Below, piece after piece: positions 1 through 7,715 of a stretch of DNA of 28,477 bases (its first letter is position 1; each line of letters starts with the position of its first letter). The DNA lies in IMG/VR virus record IMGVR_UViG_3300025666_000035, positions 1 to 28,477 of that record; one strand, given 5' to 3'. The notes beneath the pieces are model-generated. The model was given only the letters and a program-made list of their open reading frames with translations, did no database searches and was not told the origin of the DNA. The position numbers were made by a program, and so were the translations under genes. The stretch comes from a virus.

Positions 1-1854
1 ATAATATAATTGATTAAAGCCCGTAGTTGTTACCTCATACTTAATAACATTAGATGTTGGGCTTAAATAAAACAACCCAACACCTCCATCTGATAAAGTA
101 CCTCTTTGACCACCCCAATAAGTGCTGTTATAGTTTTGGCTATCTGTTACCAAATTCGTACTCTGCGGTTCCCACAACCAACTTCCGCACCCACTATCTG
201 GCACTACTTCTTGCCCGAGATATTCTTTTACAGATACGTTGTCTATTGTAACATTACCCGCTCCTCGCAAAGCAAAACCTAGACCTATTGATGGTTGACT
301 TGTAAATATATACTCATATTCTCCAACATTTTGTATTAAAACAGATGCGGGACTACCTCCCATATAAATTTGAACAAAATTACTTCCACTAGCTTGTGAT
401 ACTTTTATTTTTACTTTATATTGAGTATTTGGATTTAAAATTGATTGTGATAAATAAGATGCACCCCCAGTATGTGTTGCTTCACCATTAGCAATACTCC
501 AACCCGCACCTTTAGACCAAGCCGTATCGCTATCAAACCCACCATTTAAAATTTCCTCACTCCCTAAAGCATCTTGATAACTAAACCCCTCGTAGTTTAT
601 TCTCGGTAGGGAGGTATCGGTAGTAATTTCGATTACTGAAATGTTTGTTATTGAGCCGTTGAAAGATGCGGGTTGAAAGAAAAGTGTTGACGAGGTTAAA
701 GTTCCACAATTAAAAATAAAATCGTGGACACCTAAACTATTAAAATATTCACTTGTATTTAAATACCCATCACTAACGGCTCTAATTTCTCCGCTTATGT
801 ATTCAGTTATTTCAAAAGATATTTTATATTTTTTGTTGCTTAATAATATATTACCTTGCGAAAGAAAACTACTGCTAACGTTACAAATAGCTACACCATT
901 TCCAATACTCCAATTATAACCCAAATTCCAATTTTGCCCCACCTCTTTAACCGAGATGTTTGTTATAGAGCCAGTTGTTGTACCTAAAGCCCGTATGTAA
1001 AAAGATGTTTCAGTTCCTTTTTCAAAATAAAATGTAGCTACTCCAACAGAATTTAAAGAGCCAACTAAAGAGCCGCTAAAATAAACACCAAAACTACCAC
1101 TTGAAATAGATAGCACTTCAAAAGATACTTTAACGCTTGTGCCATTTGGAATTTGTGATGCTACTGCATTTTGAGAAACAGATTGACCGCTTGGTGTAGA
1201 TGTAAATACAGCCTTGTTTTCGCCTATTGATACCCCAGTACCTAAAGTCCAATCTTGACCGACCTCACGCACTGAAATGTTGTCTATTGATATATCGGTT
1301 ATTCCAGAATTTCTTGCTATGTTAATTGGTGTTTCTGTTGCAACAAAATAAAAACTATGCGTACCTATTGCTGAATTTATTTCGCCAATATTACCAAGCT
1401 TTAAACCTCCATCATTATTAGATACAATAGTGTATGTTAATACATAAGATTTACCAATAGTTGTTATATTATTTTGTACTAAAACTTGAAAGCTACCATC
1501 ATTAGAAATTATATTAGCTACACCATTTTCAATAGTAACTTGTGTTGACTTACTCCAACCCGTAGAACCATTACTAAAATCGCCATTGGTAATTAATTCG
1601 CTACCCTCTTGAGAAAACGAGCCGTTACTAACCTCTTGTACACCCTCCTCTGAAAAGTCTCCGTTCTGCACTAAATTACTCGATAGTATCTGTACGTTTT
1701 CAACAAGACCTTGAGCGTTTACTCTTGTAGCTGCCGAGTTTCTGCTAAAATCAAAATCACCACTTCCATCACTTGGCTTCACACAAAGTGCTTCACCATT
1801 GTTATACGCAGTAGGTGTTAATATAATTGATGCTTTATCTAAAAGGTTGCTCAT
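1..1854 (-). CDS. Tail fibre / receptor-binding protein with repeated jelly-roll-like modules (3' end cut by window edge)
   Basis: The frame is open for 618 codons from the ATG at 1854 to the left edge with no stop, so the C-terminus is missing. Residues about 31-52 (DFDFSRNSAATRVNAQGLVE) and 562-568 (EPQSTNL) are hallmark segments of a fibre/spike family common in Bacteroidetes phages. Between them lie four modules of about 100 residues (roughly 88-199, 200-306, 307-410, 434-545). Each starts near a Trp/Gly-rich stretch with an NG-A motif and ends in ISVREVG, ISVKEVG, ISVIEI or VSVKEY. They resemble CBM4/9-like beta-sandwiches. I infer adhesion to host surface glycans. The ATG overlaps the upstream stop by one base (TAATG). 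The family is fairly sure; sugar binding is inference. Confidence 0.8.
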   Translation of the reverse strand, partial: MSNLLDKASIILTPTAYNNGEALCVKPSDGSGDFDFSRNSAATRVNAQGLVENVQILSSNLVQNGDFSEEGVQEVSNGSFSQEGSELITNGDFSNGSTGWSKSTQVTIENGVANIISNDGSFQVLVQNNITTIGKSYVLTYTIVSNNDGGLKLGNIGEINSAIGTHSFYFVATETPINIARNSGITDISIDNISVREVGQDWTLGTGVSIGENKAVFTSTPSGQSVSQNAVASQIPNGTSVKVSFEVLSISSGSFGVYFSGSLVGSLNSVGVATFYFEKGTETSFYIRALGTTTGSITNISVKEVGQNWNLGYNWSIGNGVAICNVSSSFLSQGNILLSNKKYKISFEITEYISGEIRAVSDGYLNTSEYFNSLGVHDFIFNCGTLTSSTLFFQPASFNGSITNISVIEITTDTSLPRINYEGFSYQDALGSEEILNGGFDSDTAWSKGAGWSIANGEATHTGGASYLSQSILNPNTQYKVKIKVSQASGSNFVQIYMGGSPASVLIQNVGEYEYIFTSQPSIGLGFALRGAGNVTIDNVSVKEYLGQEVVPDSGCGSWLWEPQSTNLVTDSQNYNSTYWGGQRGTLSDGGVGLFYLSPTSNVIKYEVTTTGFNQLYY

Positions 1855-2054
1855 TATTGTATATTTTCTAATTCATCTAAAGTTGCAGTAGTACAAGTAA
1901 CATTCTCATAGTATGTTGCCCTTGCTTGTAAGGTTAAAAGTAATGCTGGTACTGCACTACACCCAGCATATTCTTTGTAGACTAAACCCCAATTTACAGA
2001 GTTATCACAAACACCTCTACCCCACCAACTTTTATAATATATTTCGTTTGCCAT
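1854..2054 (-). CDS. Small hypothetical protein, structural region
   Basis: A 66-residue protein starting MANEIYYKSWWG. It is rich in aromatic residues, has three Cys and no predicted membrane segment. It lies between a tiny Lys-rich ORF and the tail fibre. Its start overlaps the upstream stop and its stop overlaps the fibre start, each by one base (TAATG), so it is probably translated by coupling. I do not recognise a family. Its position suggests a minor virion or fibre-associated protein. Confidence 0.65.
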   Translation of the reverse strand: MANEIYYKSWWGRGVCDNSVNWGLVYKEYAGCSAVPALLLTLQARATYYENVTCTTATLDELENIQ

Positions 2055-2128
2055 TACTTCTTCTTTTTTTTCTTTTTAAGAAATACCTTTAATTTCTCAA
2101 TGTTCTTTGCCTTTGGTTTGTAGATCAT
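2054..2128 (-). CDS. Putative 24-residue Lys-rich microprotein
   Basis: The ORF starts with ATG at 2128 and encodes MIYKPKAKNIEKLKVF followed by a Leu and seven Lys. Its stop overlaps the next ATG by one base, the same TAATG arrangement used by accepted neighbours, and it fills the only gap between the connector-like gene and the 66-residue gene. The basic tail could bind nucleic acid. Because it is so short, it could be only a coupling leader or chance. I do not know a family. Confidence 0.4.
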   Translation of the reverse strand: MIYKPKAKNIEKLKVFLKKKKKKK

Positions 2129-2137
2129 AACTTGTTA

Positions 2138-2647
2138 CTAAAGTACCCATCCATTAAATGTAGCCTCATAACTCGGATAGATGTCGTCATTGACGTTATT
2201 TGTGTACTCTGGATATGTAGCTTGGTTAAAACTCATAAAGTCTATAAAACGTCTTGAATACCATTCTGCATTTGTTCTTGCTTTCTCAACTAAAAAATCA
2301 ACCTCATTCTTATCTACAGTTTGTGCATTTTCAGATGTGTGTTTATATACACCACCGTTTTTAATTTGGTAAGCTGCGAAAGGTATGTAGTTTGCTTGTG
2401 CATACCATATAAGCATTTCAACAATAAAATCGTCAAGAATAGTTTTCCATCTTGCATTAGCTGGTAGATCAATTCCAGCAACAATAGCATCAGTTAAACC
2501 AGTATACATATTTGTACCTATAATTTGTTGTATGTCTATCTGTTGTGCGATCTTAATAAACTGTATAAATTTATCAGTATCTACATTCCCATCAATGATA
2601 GAGTTTCTAACTAAATCTGTTCTATTTATAAATAATACTGTTGCCAT
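2138..2647 (-). CDS. Probable head-tail connector / adaptor protein
   Basis: A 169-residue mostly helical protein directly downstream of the portal gene, with a 6-base gap. The N-terminus (LFINRTDLVRNSIIDGNVD) and the long helices with IQFIKIAQQIDIQQIIG resemble small head-completion/connector proteins that follow the portal in Bacteroidetes phages. No catalytic motif is visible. The role as a ring between portal and tail is inferred from position, size and helical character. A minor head protein would be an alternative. Confidence 0.55.
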   Translation of the reverse strand: MATVLFINRTDLVRNSIIDGNVDTDKFIQFIKIAQQIDIQQIIGTNMYTGLTDAIVAGIDLPANARWKTILDDFIVEMLIWYAQANYIPFAAYQIKNGGVYKHTSENAQTVDKNEVDFLVEKARTNAEWYSRRFIDFMSFNQATYPEYTNNVNDDIYPSYEATFNGWVL

Positions 2648-2653
2648 ATTTTT

Positions 2654-4453
2654 CTAGTTTGGGTATGCTCCTCTGTTTTTCATATCAATAGGTGCTTCTG
2701 CTGCATCTTTATATTCACTTCCTTTTGGTTGGTATGAGTTTGGTATTGTATCTACTTCTTTACCTTTAGAGATGTATTTCTCTGTTTCACTTTTCATTCT
2801 ATACAATTCTTCTTGCCAGAAATGACCGCAATAAATACCGCCTTTAAACTTAAATAAAGAATAGTTTTGCCCTTTATGTCCAAAGTTATTATTTACACCT
2901 TGAAATGATGCATTGTCTATATCTTCTTTTCTATACACAACACCCTTACCAGTTCTTGACATCATTGTTTTGCAGAAATCCCTACTATTGGCAGATGATA
3001 CCCTTTCTTGGTATGTGTATCTAATCTTGTAAAATGATTTATCTAACTTACTTTCTTCATTAGGCTTTGATTTAATAAAATCAGCAAACTTTTGTATCCT
3101 AGATAGCTTCTTTTTTATCTTTGAATTTGCCCATTCTTCAACATCTGAATTTTGATCTGAAACCTCTCTTACATCTACAAGTTCATAATCATCACCTATA
3201 GTTTCATATTTAAGGTTTTCTAAAATAGCATCAGCCATTTCATCTGTAAGTTCGTTTTTATCACTTGACATTTCAACACCAGTTTCTTCTTCAATAGTTT
3301 CTTTGTCTTGAAGTGTTTGGTCTACCTCTGTAAATTCTAGTGGTTGTAACGTTGTAAAGTATAGGTTTAAGCTGATTTCATTGTAAGCTAGTATATTATC
3401 AAAGCTATCTATTAAAAGTTCTTGAAACGGTCTTATAACGGTGTTATCCATTAACAAAGATGCAGTCTTTATTTCTTCTGCATTGTTACCTAGTCCACTA
3501 CCATCTTTTATACCTAATAACATTGGTGATACGATCCTATGGGCAACCATTATTTTTGATGTGCTTTCTTCACTCAAGAATTGGTACTGATTGTGTGCAT
3601 CACTTAATTGTACTGGTGTAATTTCTGCTTGACTTTCTTTATTGTCGTTAAAAGCTAAAATGAATTTACCAGCGTTACTTGTCCCAGAAAACTTCTGTGC
3701 AATTTTCGTTTCTATTAATTGTCTTTCTTGTTGGTTAGGAGTACCGTTGTTAAAATTAATTAACATCGATGGGCTTAAACCATTCATAATGTTGTTTAGG
3801 TGGTAGTTAGATACTTCTTCTTCAAGTTCTGCATACTGCAAACCACCTTGATAGTCTACTGGTGAGTAGTAATAAAAACCACTCTTGTATGGTTTGATGT
3901 AGTATATCTCAATTTCTTCATTAGACATACCAAAGGCTGGTATTCTTAAAGGTTCATCAGTCTTTTTGATGTTTGCCCAATCATTAAAATAGTAATAAGC
4001 TGGTACATTTCCATCTTCATCACATTTTTCTGCTCTTAATGTTTCAATAGGCATATGTTCTAGTTGAACAATCTTGCTTCTATCCTTTGAGTAGATAACT
4101 TGTATTGCAGCTTGTCCCATAAGTTTAAGATCATAACAAGCCCTACGTACAACATCTTTCCTAAACAAAGAAATCATCTGTGCATACTCATTAGGTTTTC
4201 TGTTGCTATCTGTAGCATTTAAACCTTTTCCATAAATAGCTTGTGAGATACCATTTATAGCAGCATTGTTTGTTGGTGAACCATTATATCTATCAATAAG
4301 GAATTGAAAATAATTATTATCTGCACCATATTCAATCCAATCAGCACCATTAACTTCTTTAACCTCTGGTGATGTGTATGTACTTAAATTTACAAAGCCA
4401 AACTCTGATACTTTTGTTTTGCTAAATTGTCCTTTTTCGTTTCTTTTTCTCAT
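2654..4453 (-). CDS. Portal protein with a Cys/His-containing C-terminal extension
   Basis: A 599-residue protein that I recognise as a Bacteroidetes-phage portal. The N-terminal part has IEYGADNNYFQFLIDRYNGS followed by a block resembling portal wing and clip regions (MNGLSPSMLINFNNG, SKIMVAHRIVSPMLLG). Portals form the dodecameric DNA gate at a capsid vertex and dock the terminase. From about residue 474 there is an extra domain with FYKIRYTY, DFCKTMMSRTG and GGIYCGHFW (Cys494, Cys542, His544), possibly metal-binding. The start overlaps the upstream stop as ATGA. Unusually, the gene lies downstream of the capsid gene in transcription order. The function is fairly sure; the role of the C-terminal domain is unknown. 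Confidence 0.8.
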   Translation of the reverse strand: MRKRNEKGQFSKTKVSEFGFVNLSTYTSPEVKEVNGADWIEYGADNNYFQFLIDRYNGSPTNNAAINGISQAIYGKGLNATDSNRKPNEYAQMISLFRKDVVRRACYDLKLMGQAAIQVIYSKDRSKIVQLEHMPIETLRAEKCDEDGNVPAYYYFNDWANIKKTDEPLRIPAFGMSNEEIEIYYIKPYKSGFYYYSPVDYQGGLQYAELEEEVSNYHLNNIMNGLSPSMLINFNNGTPNQQERQLIETKIAQKFSGTSNAGKFILAFNDNKESQAEITPVQLSDAHNQYQFLSEESTSKIMVAHRIVSPMLLGIKDGSGLGNNAEEIKTASLLMDNTVIRPFQELLIDSFDNILAYNEISLNLYFTTLQPLEFTEVDQTLQDKETIEEETGVEMSSDKNELTDEMADAILENLKYETIGDDYELVDVREVSDQNSDVEEWANSKIKKKLSRIQKFADFIKSKPNEESKLDKSFYKIRYTYQERVSSANSRDFCKTMMSRTGKGVVYRKEDIDNASFQGVNNNFGHKGQNYSLFKFKGGIYCGHFWQEELYRMKSETEKYISKGKEVDTIPNSYQPKGSEYKDAAEAPIDMKNRGAYPN

Positions 4454-4839
4454 ATTACAATATAGTCATTATTGAAACCATCGTATTCTGTATATTGGTC
4501 TTTATTTACTTTATAGAAATAATTGTTATCTGCATCAATTTCTGCTTTTTGTGCAGTACAGAAAATCCTATCCTTATATATTACATTTGTTTTTGCTACA
4601 TCTGAATATATAGTTAAATCATAAAAATGCCCCTCAACTAAATTTGAATAGGTATCATTATATACATTGTAGGTATCGTTTACAATTTCAATATTACCAA
4701 CACCAGCAACTCTAGGTACTAATGTATAATCAACAGTTACATTTGTGCTATCATCTCTAATAGTCATATATGCAGTTGATACATAATCTCTAGGTATTAT
4801 AGTAAATTGATTTGTTGAGGTTGTGTTAAATAATATCAT
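4450..4839 (-). CDS. Small structural protein of unknown function
   Basis: A 129-residue, Asn/Asp/Tyr-rich and probably beta-rich protein starting MILFNTTSTNQFTIIPRDYV. It is the first gene after a strong terminator and has its own late-promoter candidate 3 bp before the ATG. It is coupled to the portal gene by an ATGA overlap. It may be a virion decoration, connector or stopper protein. I recognise no catalytic motif. Its place at the head of the portal-fibre operon suggests a head or neck role (inference). Confidence 0.65.
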   Translation of the reverse strand: MILFNTTSTNQFTIIPRDYVSTAYMTIRDDSTNVTVDYTLVPRVAGVGNIEIVNDTYNVYNDTYSNLVEGHFYDLTIYSDVAKTNVIYKDRIFCTAQKAEIDADNNYFYKVNKDQYTEYDGFNNDYIVI

Positions 4840-4842
4840 TAC

Positions 4843-4873
4843 TTATATAACGTATAAAAAATAGTAATTTGTA
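4843..4873 (-). promoter_or_regulatory. Late-promoter candidate P-late 1
   Basis: The minus strand reads TACAAA (4873-4868), 15 bases, then CGTTATATAA (4852-4843), and the ATG follows 3 bases later. It sits directly downstream of the intrinsic terminator at 4879-4907, which is where a new promoter is needed. The 10-mer is shared exactly with sites at 7081, 15622 and 17799. If TTATAT is the -10 element, transcription would begin at about the A of the ATG. No experimental support exists here. Confidence 0.65.
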
Positions 4874-4878
4874 AAAAC

Positions 4879-4907
4879 AAAAAAAAAGCACCCGATTAAG
4901 GATGCTT
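4879..4907 (-). terminator. Rho-independent terminator after the tail tube gene
   Basis: On the minus strand, AAGCATCC pairs with GGGTGCTT (one G-U wobble) around a 6-nt loop, followed by a run of nine T. It lies 22 bases after the stop of the gene at 4929-5450 and just before the late-promoter candidate at 4843-4873, so it separates two transcription units. Confidence 0.85.
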
Positions 4908-4928
4908 CTAATTTAAAATAAATATTAG

Positions 4929-5450
4929 TTATGCAGTTGGGTCTACTTGTGCTGCATCTCCAGTTACTGCTGCTGCAAGGAAATAAGGTGCAGTTTCTTC
5001 CATACCCTCAAACGTAAGTGTAAATCCACTTAAATCACCCGCTGCTGCTCCAGTTACTACTGTTCCACCAGTACACTCCATACCATTTTCAAAGCCACAT
5101 AAGAAGCTATTACCATAGTAATCTTCTACAACTACATATGGTCTTGCTACTGCAAGTGTTTGTAGTTCTTGTTGCGTTAAAGCATCTAAATAAGTAAGTG
5201 TAAGGTTTAAAGTTTGAGTGTAAAATGTCGTTCCATTTTCTCGGCTACTTGTTACAGTAGTTTCTAAAGATGAATTACCTTTTACATCATATTCATACCA
5301 AGTTGGTGTTCCCGTAAACGCTGCTTCACCAGTTGATGCATCTACTGTGATTGCAGTAAGGTCACCATAATCAGCAAAGAATACTTTTTTTATGCCACCA
5401 AAAGCACTTTTGCAAGGTAGTTTTCTACCCGTTGTTAATGTACAAGCCAT
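4929..5450 (-). CDS. Probable major tail (tube) protein
   Basis: A 173-residue protein starting MACTLTTGRKLPCKSAFGGI, rich in Thr, Ala and Gly and apparently beta-rich. The MACTLTTGR..PCK opening is one I recall from Bacteroidetes siphophage tail tube proteins. It follows the major capsid gene and is framed by intrinsic terminators on both sides (5465-5498 and 4879-4907), which gives it a near-monocistronic context, as expected for an abundant virion protein. No promoter motif is visible in the 14 bases between the upstream hairpin and the ATG, so it probably relies on read-through or RNA processing. Confidence 0.6.
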   Translation of the reverse strand: MACTLTTGRKLPCKSAFGGIKKVFFADYGDLTAITVDASTGEAAFTGTPTWYEYDVKGNSSLETTVTSSRENGTTFYTQTLNLTLTYLDALTQQELQTLAVARPYVVVEDYYGNSFLCGFENGMECTGGTVVTGAAAGDLSGFTLTFEGMEETAPYFLAAAVTGDAAQVDPTA

Positions 5451-5464
5451 TGTTTTTATGTTTT

Positions 5465-5498
5465 AAAAAAAAAGGGTGAGCAGATTACCTACCCACCC
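5465..5498 (-). terminator. Intrinsic terminator-like hairpin between capsid and tail tube genes
   Basis: On the minus strand GGGTGGGTAG pairs with CTGCTCACCC (10 bp including two wobbles) around a 5-nt loop, followed by nine T. It lies 23 bases after the capsid stop and ends only 14 bases before the next ATG. It should end most capsid transcripts, with leak-through feeding the tail tube gene. Alternatively it acts as an RNA-stability or processing hairpin. Confidence 0.85.
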
Positions 5499-5520
5499 CT
5501 TTTATAGATTAATTAATTAA

Positions 5521-6489
5521 TTATGCGTAAGATACTATATCATTAGTTCCAAATTGTACTGCACTTGTAAATCTGACTACCATTCTCACATTGTTGCTAC
5601 CATCCAAATCTGCCATATCTAGTACTTTTACTTCTTGTGCTGAATTTAGTAATCCAGTTCCAAAGTATAAGTTAGAACGTTGTGCTGCATACATTTTGTC
5701 ATCAGACATTCCTGGTGATACAAAGATTTTAACTCCGTTTACCGTTAGGCTTCCGTTGTTCCACCATTGTGTACCCATATTAGCTACACCATTTGCTCCT
5801 AAACCATTTGCTCCAAAACCACCTAGTGCTTGTACATATAGTTTAGCTGCTTTAGTTCCTACATAGATAAATAAATCTTCTTTACCATATAATGCAGATG
5901 GTATTGCATCAACTACTTCAGAAAGTTTGTCAATGATATTTGCAGATGTAAGTGCTACTGATGTTATCGCTTGTGCTGCTGGAATATCTCCAGATGTTAC
6001 TGCTGCTGCAATTAGTTTTTCAAACCCATCAAAAGATGTGTAAGTTGCTCCAGCCACATCTCCTTGCCAAATATTAAATTCTGTTGACTGTGCAATTTCG
6101 CTCGCTACGTGAGCAATCAAGAAATCAGAAAACTTTGGTGGTAATGTTTGACCAAGACCATAACCCATTGATTGTGCTTCCCAATCGTTTACAAAGTCAT
6201 ACTTACATAATTGTAGGTTTACTTGTAGTTCTTTTGGTTCAATAATTCTTTCAGTTAGTGTAACTGTAGATGTTGGTGAAAAATCACAAGATGCAGATGC
6301 CACTAAAGCATTTGTAGCTAGTTTTTTGATTACTTCTTTAAAAGCGATGTTTGCCTTTACTGTTAAACCACCGTCATCAATAGTTGATGCAGATAATAAA
6401 GCTGCTGCGATATACTCACCAGCAAATTCACCCGCATAAGTAGTAGTTATGTTAGTGGTTGTCGCTAAATTTACGTTTCTTCTTTTCAT
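5521..6489 (-). CDS. Major capsid protein
   Basis: A 322-residue protein recognisable as the coat protein by its context (protease, scaffold candidate, then this gene, then a strong terminator) and its sequence. It has a Thr/Ala-rich N-terminus, RIIEPKELQVNLQLCKYDF, the glycine-rich NGSLTVNGVKIFVSPGMSDD segment, and a C-terminus ending MVVRFTSAVQFGTNDIVSYA, as in HK97-like coats of Bacteroidetes phages. It would assemble the icosahedral shell. One base separates it from the upstream gene, so the two are probably co-translated. No long delta domain is seen, in line with a separate scaffold. Confidence 0.8.
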   Translation of the reverse strand: MKRRNVNLATTTNITTTYAGEFAGEYIAAALLSASTIDDGGLTVKANIAFKEVIKKLATNALVASASCDFSPTSTVTLTERIIEPKELQVNLQLCKYDFVNDWEAQSMGYGLGQTLPPKFSDFLIAHVASEIAQSTEFNIWQGDVAGATYTSFDGFEKLIAAAVTSGDIPAAQAITSVALTSANIIDKLSEVVDAIPSALYGKEDLFIYVGTKAAKLYVQALGGFGANGLGANGVANMGTQWWNNGSLTVNGVKIFVSPGMSDDKMYAAQRSNLYFGTGLLNSAQEVKVLDMADLDGSNNVRMVVRFTSAVQFGTNDIVSYA

Positions 6490-6490
6490 T

Positions 6491-7075
6491 TTATTTATTT
6501 AATTTGTTTAATACTCTATCTAGTGTTGTGTTGAATTGTCCTTTAGCAAATTGCATTTGTTTTTTCTGTGGTGCTTTTGCTTCTGGGTTGTGTTTAATTG
6601 GTTTTCTAGCTGCTGAAAGTTCTTCTTTCTTTTCTTCTTCTTTCACATCCATATCTGAAAATTTCTTTTTCAGCATTTCAATTTCTTCTTTTACTTCTTC
6701 AATAACTGGTGCAATAACCTCAACTACTGCTTCAATAATTGCTTCAACTTCTGTAGCAACCTCTGCTGGTACTTCTGTTTCAACAGTTTCTTCTTCAAGA
6801 TCCTCTGTTTCTTCTTTAGCTGGTACTTCATCAGATACTTCTCTGACATCTGCAATCATACCCTCTTCAGATACTACAACTAATCTACCATCTTCAAGGA
6901 TATACTCCCCTACTGGCATTGCTACTTTCTCATCGTCTGTGACAATAAAGATTTCACTTCCTTTCTCAAATGTTTCAGCACTTACTACAGTACCGTTTTC
7001 CAACTTCATTTCTTCAAGTTTTACCTCGATGTTTAAAAGTGTTCTAATTTGATTTAACATTTTTGTTTTTTCCAT
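6491..7075 (-). CDS. Candidate scaffold / capsid assembly protein
   Basis: A 194-residue protein. The N-terminal half (about 1-80) is compact, with EEMKLENGTVVSAETFEKGS and the repeated GEYILEDGRLVVV pattern. The middle (about 83-150) is extremely Glu/Val-rich and coiled-coil-like. The C-terminus is basic (ARKPIKHNPEAKAPQKKQMQ). An acidic helical rod with a basic capsid-binding tail, immediately upstream of the major capsid gene, is typical of a scaffolding protein. It contains ADVREVSDE, close to VDVREVSDQ in the portal. It has its own late-promoter candidate at 7081-7111. The role is inferred from architecture and position. Confidence 0.55.
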   Translation of the reverse strand: MEKTKMLNQIRTLLNIEVKLEEMKLENGTVVSAETFEKGSEIFIVTDDEKVAMPVGEYILEDGRLVVVSEEGMIADVREVSDEVPAKEETEDLEEETVETEVPAEVATEVEAIIEAVVEVIAPVIEEVKEEIEMLKKKFSDMDVKEEEKKEELSAARKPIKHNPEAKAPQKKQMQFAKGQFNTTLDRVLNKLNK

Positions 7076-7080
7076 ACTAT

Positions 7081-7111
7081 TTATATAACGATTATTAATT
7101 TACTTTTTGCA
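7081..7111 (-). promoter_or_regulatory. Late-promoter candidate P-late 2
   Basis: The minus strand has TGCAAA (7111-7106), 15 bases, then CGTTATATAA (7090-7081), with the ATG of the scaffold candidate 5 bases downstream. The longer string AAATGCAAAA is identical to that at P-late 3 and lies at the same distance. It would boost scaffold and capsid transcription within the head operon. Confidence 0.6.
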
Positions 7112-7114
7112 TTT

Positions 7115-7276
7115 TCAATCTGTTCTTGTTATTACACCAATACCTTGTGCTTGCATAGAACCATCACAACAAGAGATAGAATACTTGTTGGTGTCCCAAC
7201 ATAAACAAGCACGACCACCCCCAGTAGGTGATGTTCTACTAGGAATAAAAGTTTTATTTTTGTTGTTTCTTTGCAT
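7115..7276 (-). CDS. Small Cys-rich protein in the capsid region
   Basis: A 53-residue protein (MQRNNKNKTFIPSRTSPTGG...) with the cluster CLCWDTNKYSISCCDG followed by MQAQGIG. The CLC..CCDGS..AQGIG pattern is one I recall from small conserved proteins near the capsid genes of Bacteroidetes phages. The four Cys suggest a metal-binding knuckle or virion cross-link. It starts 3 bases after the upstream stop, and its stop lies just before the promoter candidate at 7081-7111. The function is unknown. Confidence 0.7.
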   Translation of the reverse strand: MQRNNKNKTFIPSRTSPTGGGRACLCWDTNKYSISCCDGSMQAQGIGVITRTD

Positions 7277-7279
7277 TTA

Positions 7280-7714
7280 TTAGAAATATATATTTTCTTC
7301 TAAATCTCTAGTTATATTAGCTATCACTAGTTCACCAATTAAACTATCTGCTTTTATATAATTAGAAATAGTTTCGGGATTAATACCTAATTCATTAGCT
7401 GCATTTTTTGCGTTATCCAAAAGACTTTCAACTCTATTAAATATATCATTATTTTTATTTAGAATTTCTTGACCTTTTTGTTCTAATTCATCTCTAGTAG
7501 CTTCCATTTCTTGAATTTGTTTTACTAGTTCGTTTTGTTTCTTATTAAATTCAATTACTGAATTTTCAAATTCTTCATCAGAAACAAGAGATTTTTCTAT
7601 TTCAGAAATTTCGTCACCTAAATCATCAGCTACACCTAGTGCTACCTTTTGTGCTTTAAGGTTTACTTTTTGGTTTGGTAGTTTGCTATAAACTTTTTCT
7701 AATCTACTTTTCAT
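7280..7714 (-). CDS. Coiled-coil protein, paralogue of the next gene upstream
   Basis: A 144-residue, Glu/Lys/Asn-rich, almost wholly helical protein. Its N-terminus MKSRLEKVYSKLPNQKV is nearly the same as that of its neighbour at 7716-8105 (MKSNIEKVYSKLPNKKQ). Both share a central coiled coil and a late motif with A-ELG--P (NAANELGINPETI here). The pair looks like a tandem duplication within the head operon between the protease and the scaffold candidate. Possible roles are scaffold accessory, protease substrate or internal head protein. I know no enzymatic family for it. Confidence 0.65.
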   Translation of the reverse strand: MKSRLEKVYSKLPNQKVNLKAQKVALGVADDLGDEISEIEKSLVSDEEFENSVIEFNKKQNELVKQIQEMEATRDELEQKGQEILNKNNDIFNRVESLLDNAKNAANELGINPETISNYIKADSLIGELVIANITRDLEENIYF

Positions 7715-7715
7715 T

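Noticed and set aside
54-251. Plus-strand 65-codon frame near the left edge
   Set aside because: The tail fibre frame on the minus strand is open across the whole region with a clear domain pattern, so the plus frame is a shadow.
1-1854. Repeated segments considered as a CRISPR array or DNA satellite
   Set aside because: Repeats are about 300 bases long, diverged, in frame, and encode protein modules.
6459-7052. Long plus-strand reading frame (197 codons) opposite the scaffold candidate
   Set aside because: It is Ser/Phe-rich and mirrors the Glu-rich coding strand; codon bias of the real gene keeps the opposite frame open. No other plus-strand gene is supported anywhere in the window.
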